This document shows, one piece after another, positions 61,803 through 64,000 of a stretch of 64,000 nucleotides of DNA (its first letter is position 1; the number at the start of each line of letters is the position of its first letter). This DNA is from CALKGK01 sp964649515. GTDB taxonomy: Bacteria; Bacteroidota; Bacteroidia; Flavobacteriales_D; Sanyastnellaceae. The translations under genes were made by a program, and so were the position numbers. Below the pieces are notes generated by a model. It had not been told where the DNA came from and searched no databases. It was given only the letters and a program-made list of their open reading frames with translations. The stretch is from assembly GCA_964649515.1 (NCBI GenBank), contig CAZYPV010000007.1, positions 4,637 to 68,636 on the forward strand. Direction: 5' to 3'.

Positions 61803-62897
61803 ATGCAGCTAAAAGAGATCATAAGCGCTTTAGAAAATTGGGCGCACCCAAGTTTACAAGAATCGTATGATAATAGCGGACTCATCGTGGGCGATCGCAA
61901 TGCGGATATTTCATCGGCCTTGGTTTGTTTGGACAGTACGGAGGAAGTTTTGGATGAAGCCATAGCTTTGGGCTGTGGGCTCATCATTGCGCACCATCCC
62001 ATTGTTTTTTCAGGATTGAAGCGATTCACCGGCTCGAATTACATTGAGCGGGTGGTGATGAAGGCCATCAAACACGATATTGCGATTTATGCCATCCATA
62101 CCAACCTTGATAATGTGCAACACGGCGTCAACCAAATGATTTCCAATCACCTCAAATTGAAAAACACCCGCATTCTCGCCCCAAAACGAGGCAGGTTAAA
62201 AAAATTGGTGATCTATTCCCCCAAAGAACAGGCAGAAGCAGTGAAAAGAGCTGCTTGGGAAGCAGGAGCCGGAAGCATTGGTGAATATGAAGAATGCAGT
62301 TTTACGTCCATGGGAGAGGGGAGCTTTAAACCTTCACAGCAGGCGAATCCTAGCATCGGTGAGGCGGGGAAACAGGAACGCGTTCAAGAAGAGAAAATGG
62401 AATTCGTGGTAGAAGATTGGAAGCTCTCTTCAGTTATTTCCGCCGCGAAAGAAGCTCATTTTTATGAAGAAATGGCCTACGATACTTTTGAAATGAACAA
62501 TGTTCACGAGGGAATTGGTTCGGGAATGATCGGTGAATTAGCGGAACCCTTGGACCTTTTTGAATTCTTTAAGCAGATGAAAAAAAGCTTGGATGTGAGT
62601 GTTATCAAACATACTCAGGCAATGAAGCCAAAAGTGCAGAAAGTGGCCTTGTGCGGGGGGTCGGGGAGTTTTCTCTTGAATGATGCCATTCGACAAGGAG
62701 CAGATGTATTTGTGAGTTCCGACTTCAAGTATCACCAATTCTTTGATGCAGACAAACACCTAGTAATTGCCGACATCGGCCATTATGAAAGTGAGCATTT
62801 GGTAAAGGATTGGATCGCTGATTTTCTCATGCAAAAATTTCCTACCTTTGCAGTTCGTTTAACGCAGGTTAGTACAAATCCTGTTCAATACTTTTAA
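61803..62897 (+). CDS. Nif3-family (YbgI/DUF34) dinuclear metal protein
   Basis: 364 residues. Metal-site motifs HHPIVFSGLKR and IHTNLDNVQHGVN are at the N-terminus, with SDFKYHQFFDA and ADIGHYESEH at the C-terminus. A PII-like insert (about 125-235) makes this the long form. Some relatives have been annotated as GTP cyclohydrolase I type 2, but that activity is not established for the family. In Bacteroidota this gene is commonly followed by a coiled-coil zinc-ribbon gene, as it is here 6 bases on. Confidence 0.93.
   Translation: MQLKEIISALENWAHPSLQESYDNSGLIVGDRNADISSALVCLDSTEEVLDEAIALGCGLIIAHHPIVFSGLKRFTGSNYIERVVMKAIKHDIAIYAIHTNLDNVQHGVNQMISNHLKLKNTRILAPKRGRLKKLVIYSPKEQAEAVKRAAWEAGAGSIGEYEECSFTSMGEGSFKPSQQANPSIGEAGKQERVQEEKMEFVVEDWKLSSVISAAKEAHFYEEMAYDTFEMNNVHEGIGSGMIGELAEPLDLFEFFKQMKKSLDVSVIKHTQAMKPKVQKVALCGGSGSFLLNDAIRQGADVFVSSDFKYHQFFDADKHLVIADIGHYESEHLVKDWIADFLMQKFPTFAVRLTQVSTNPVQYF
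62843..62850 (+). promoter_or_regulatory. Internal -7 element before the coiled-coil gene
   Basis: TACCTTTG, a perfect TAnnTTTG, lies inside the last codons of the Nif3-family gene, 53 bases before the ATG at 62904. It may give the second gene a promoter of its own; no -33 match was found. Confidence 0.4.
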
Positions 62898-62903
62898 AGA
62901 CAC

Positions 62904-63698
62904 ATGGCAAGTAAAACGGCTACACCAGAACAGAAGCTCAGAGCGCTTTTCGATCTCCAAGTGATCGACTCTAAGATTGATAAAATTCGCATTATTCGTG
63001 GAGAACTTCCACTTGAAGTGCAAGACTTGGAAGATGAGTTAGAAGGTTTGAAAACCCGTGTGACCAAGCTTGAAAACGAGAAGGCTGAGGTGGAGCAGAT
63101 GATTTCAGACAAGAAAAACGCCATTGAAGACAGCAAAGCGCTCATCAAAAAGTACGAAGAGCAGCAAAACAATGTTCGCAACAACCGTGAGTTTGACTCT
63201 TTGAGCAAGGAAATTGAGTTCCAAAACTTGGAGATTCAATTGTGCGAAAAGAAGATCAAGGAGTTTCAAGCAACACTAGCCCACAAAGAAGAGATTCGTG
63301 CTGCTAGTGAGGAGCGTTACAATGATCGTAAAGCAGACCTTGAAGCGAAGAAATCGGAGTTGGAAGAAATCATCCAAGAAACGAAAGCGGAAGAAGAAGT
63401 ACTTGTAAAGAAGAGTCAAGAATTCGAGAAAGACATCGAAGAGCGTTTGTTGAAAGCATATAAACGTATTCGTGAAGCAGCAAAGAACGGAATGGCAGTA
63501 GTGCCGATTGAGAGAGAAGCTTCAGCAGGGTCATACATCAAGATTCCACCACAAAAAATCTTGGACGTTGCCGCAAGAAAGAAAATCATCATTGATGAGC
63601 ACAGCGGTAGAATCCTCGTCGATCTTGAACTAGCCGAAGAAGAGAAAGAAAAAATGGACGCTCTCATCGCCAAAGAGCTCAAAAAAATCGCAAAGTAA
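62904..63698 (+). CDS. Coiled-coil protein of the C4-type zinc-ribbon family, cysteines lost
   Basis: 264 residues. A long coiled-coil (about 15-190, rich in Glu/Lys heptads) is followed by the family's C-terminal module. In relatives that module holds four zinc-ligand cysteines (GxCGGC ... VCExCGRILVD). Here the corresponding residues are Ser/Ser and Asp/Ser: EASAGSYIKIPPQ and IIIDEHSGRILVD, with the frame and surrounding residues otherwise conserved. So the fold may remain but zinc binding is gone. Function is unknown; the family has been discussed in nucleic-acid binding. A strong terminator follows. Confidence 0.88.
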   Translation: MASKTATPEQKLRALFDLQVIDSKIDKIRIIRGELPLEVQDLEDELEGLKTRVTKLENEKAEVEQMISDKKNAIEDSKALIKKYEEQQNNVRNNREFDSLSKEIEFQNLEIQLCEKKIKEFQATLAHKEEIRAASEERYNDRKADLEAKKSELEEIIQETKAEEEVLVKKSQEFEKDIEERLLKAYKRIREAAKNGMAVVPIEREASAGSYIKIPPQKILDVAARKKIIIDEHSGRILVDLELAEEEKEKMDALIAKELKKIAK

Positions 63699-63710
63699 TC
63701 TACTACTCGA

Positions 63711-63739
63711 GGACCGTTCGCAGAACGGTCCTTTTTTTT
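63711..63739 (+). terminator. Terminator of the Nif3/coiled-coil pair
   Basis: A 9-bp perfect stem (63711-63719 with 63723-63731, GGACCGTTC/GAACGGTCC) with a 3-base loop and eight T (63732-63739). Confidence 0.95.
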
Positions 63740-63758
63740 CCCTGCCTCCACCCGAAAA

Positions 63759-64000
63759 GGACGTGCCGCGCACGTCCGCCCGTGCCGCACTTCGCCCGTC
63801 CGCCCGTTCCACACCGTGCCGCGCTCGTCCGCCCGTGCCGCACTTCGCCCGTCCGCCCGTTCCACACCGTGCTGCGCTCGTCCGAAAGTACCGCGCCCAC
63901 GAAAAGGACGTGCCGCGCCCGTCCGCCCGTGCCGCGCCCGTCCGCCCGTGCCGCGCTCGTCCGCCCGTGCCGCACTTCGCCCGTCCGCCCGTTCCACACC
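63759..64000. repeat. GC-rich 53-bp tandem repeat array, continuing beyond the window
   Basis: Three modules recur: A (19 bp, CGTGCCGCGCnCGTCCGCC), B (24 bp, a CGTGCCGCAC...CGTCCGCC variant) and C (10 bp, CGTTCCACAC). The ABC unit of 53 bp occurs at 63762-63814, 63815-63867 and 63947-63999. Between them is a degenerate A followed by three A modules (63909-63965). GC content is about 70%, far above the surroundings. The GAAAAGGACGTGCCGCG boundary motif appears twice, and GGACGTG-CCGCG-CACGTCC (63759-63777) is a hairpin. The minus strand has G-runs able to form two-layer quadruplexes. I see no convincing gene in it. Confidence 0.9.

Noticed and set aside
63416..63997. Long minus-strand reading frames (up to 193 residues) through the GC-rich repeat
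   Set aside because: The high GC content removes stop codons in several frames at once; the products are Arg/Gly/Ala repeats, and the frame extends antisense into the coiled-coil gene.
63762..64000. CRISPR array
   Set aside because: Modules abut or repeat as composite units with no unique spacers of constant length.

Overview
The window looks like a chromosomal segment of a marine-type Bacteroidota (Flavobacteriales, perhaps the Cryomorphaceae/Schleiferiaceae side; this placement is an inference). The sequence evidence is: type IX secretion features (SprB-like adhesin with a gliding-motility C-terminal domain, PorP/SprF and PorE-like partners, a type A sorting domain), Bacteroidota-only families (DUF4290, GWxTD, DUF4369-TlpA), promoters of the TTG-N19-TAnnTTTG type, few Shine-Dalgarno sequences, and the gene order rplQ-carA-eno.

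Layout. 1-2007: 3' part of alaS. 2085-8811 (minus): a small DUF5684-type membrane protein; an operon of NatA/NatB-like ABC exporter, Ppx/GppA phosphatase and a sigma-54-type response regulator without a DNA-binding domain; then grpE-dnaJ. 9009-16296 (minus): a TlpA-like thioredoxin, murA (Cys-to-Asp active site), DUF4290 protein, a secreted DUF5060/glycosidase-like protein and a UvrD/PcrA helicase. 16462-34398 (plus): one continuous ribosomal supercluster (str, S10, spc and alpha operons merged, without tuf or adk) from rpsL to rplQ, with rpmD and rpmJ among the small genes, ending in a strong terminator. 34471-38767 (plus): carA, eno and a helical-repeat protein. 38844-48144 (minus): a surface-adhesin operon (small exported protein, 1964-residue adhesin, PorP/SprF, PorE-like OmpA protein). 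48235-51946 (minus): BamA/TamA-like barrel, GWxTD lipoprotein and an rRNA 2'-O-methyltransferase. 52096-58700: small lipoprotein, OsmC (minus), barrel protein plus lipA, a large type IX cargo protein, and gap. 58682-61769 (minus): lpxK, a DUF4369-TlpA lipoprotein and lpxH. 61803-63698 (plus): a Nif3-family protein and a coiled-coil 'zinc ribbon' family protein that has lost its cysteines. 63762-64000: a GC-rich 53-bp tandem repeat that runs off the window.

How it works together. Most of the window is housekeeping: translation (alaS, ribosomal cluster, map, infA, secY), transcription (rpoA), folding (grpE/dnaJ), glycolysis (eno, gap), envelope synthesis (murA, lpxH, lpxK) and lipoylation (lipA). 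The accessory content is envelope and surface biology: the adhesin/PorP/PorE operon, the secreted type IX cargo, the exporter-phosphatase-regulator operon and several unknown exported proteins. I saw no tRNA, rRNA, CRISPR array, insertion sequence or prophage. I do not see a clearly new multi-gene system. The least explained items are the terminal GC-rich repeat, the hairpins between rpsM and rpsK, the DNA-binding-free sigma-54 regulator, and the repeated placement of promoter -7 elements 4-5 bases before start codons.
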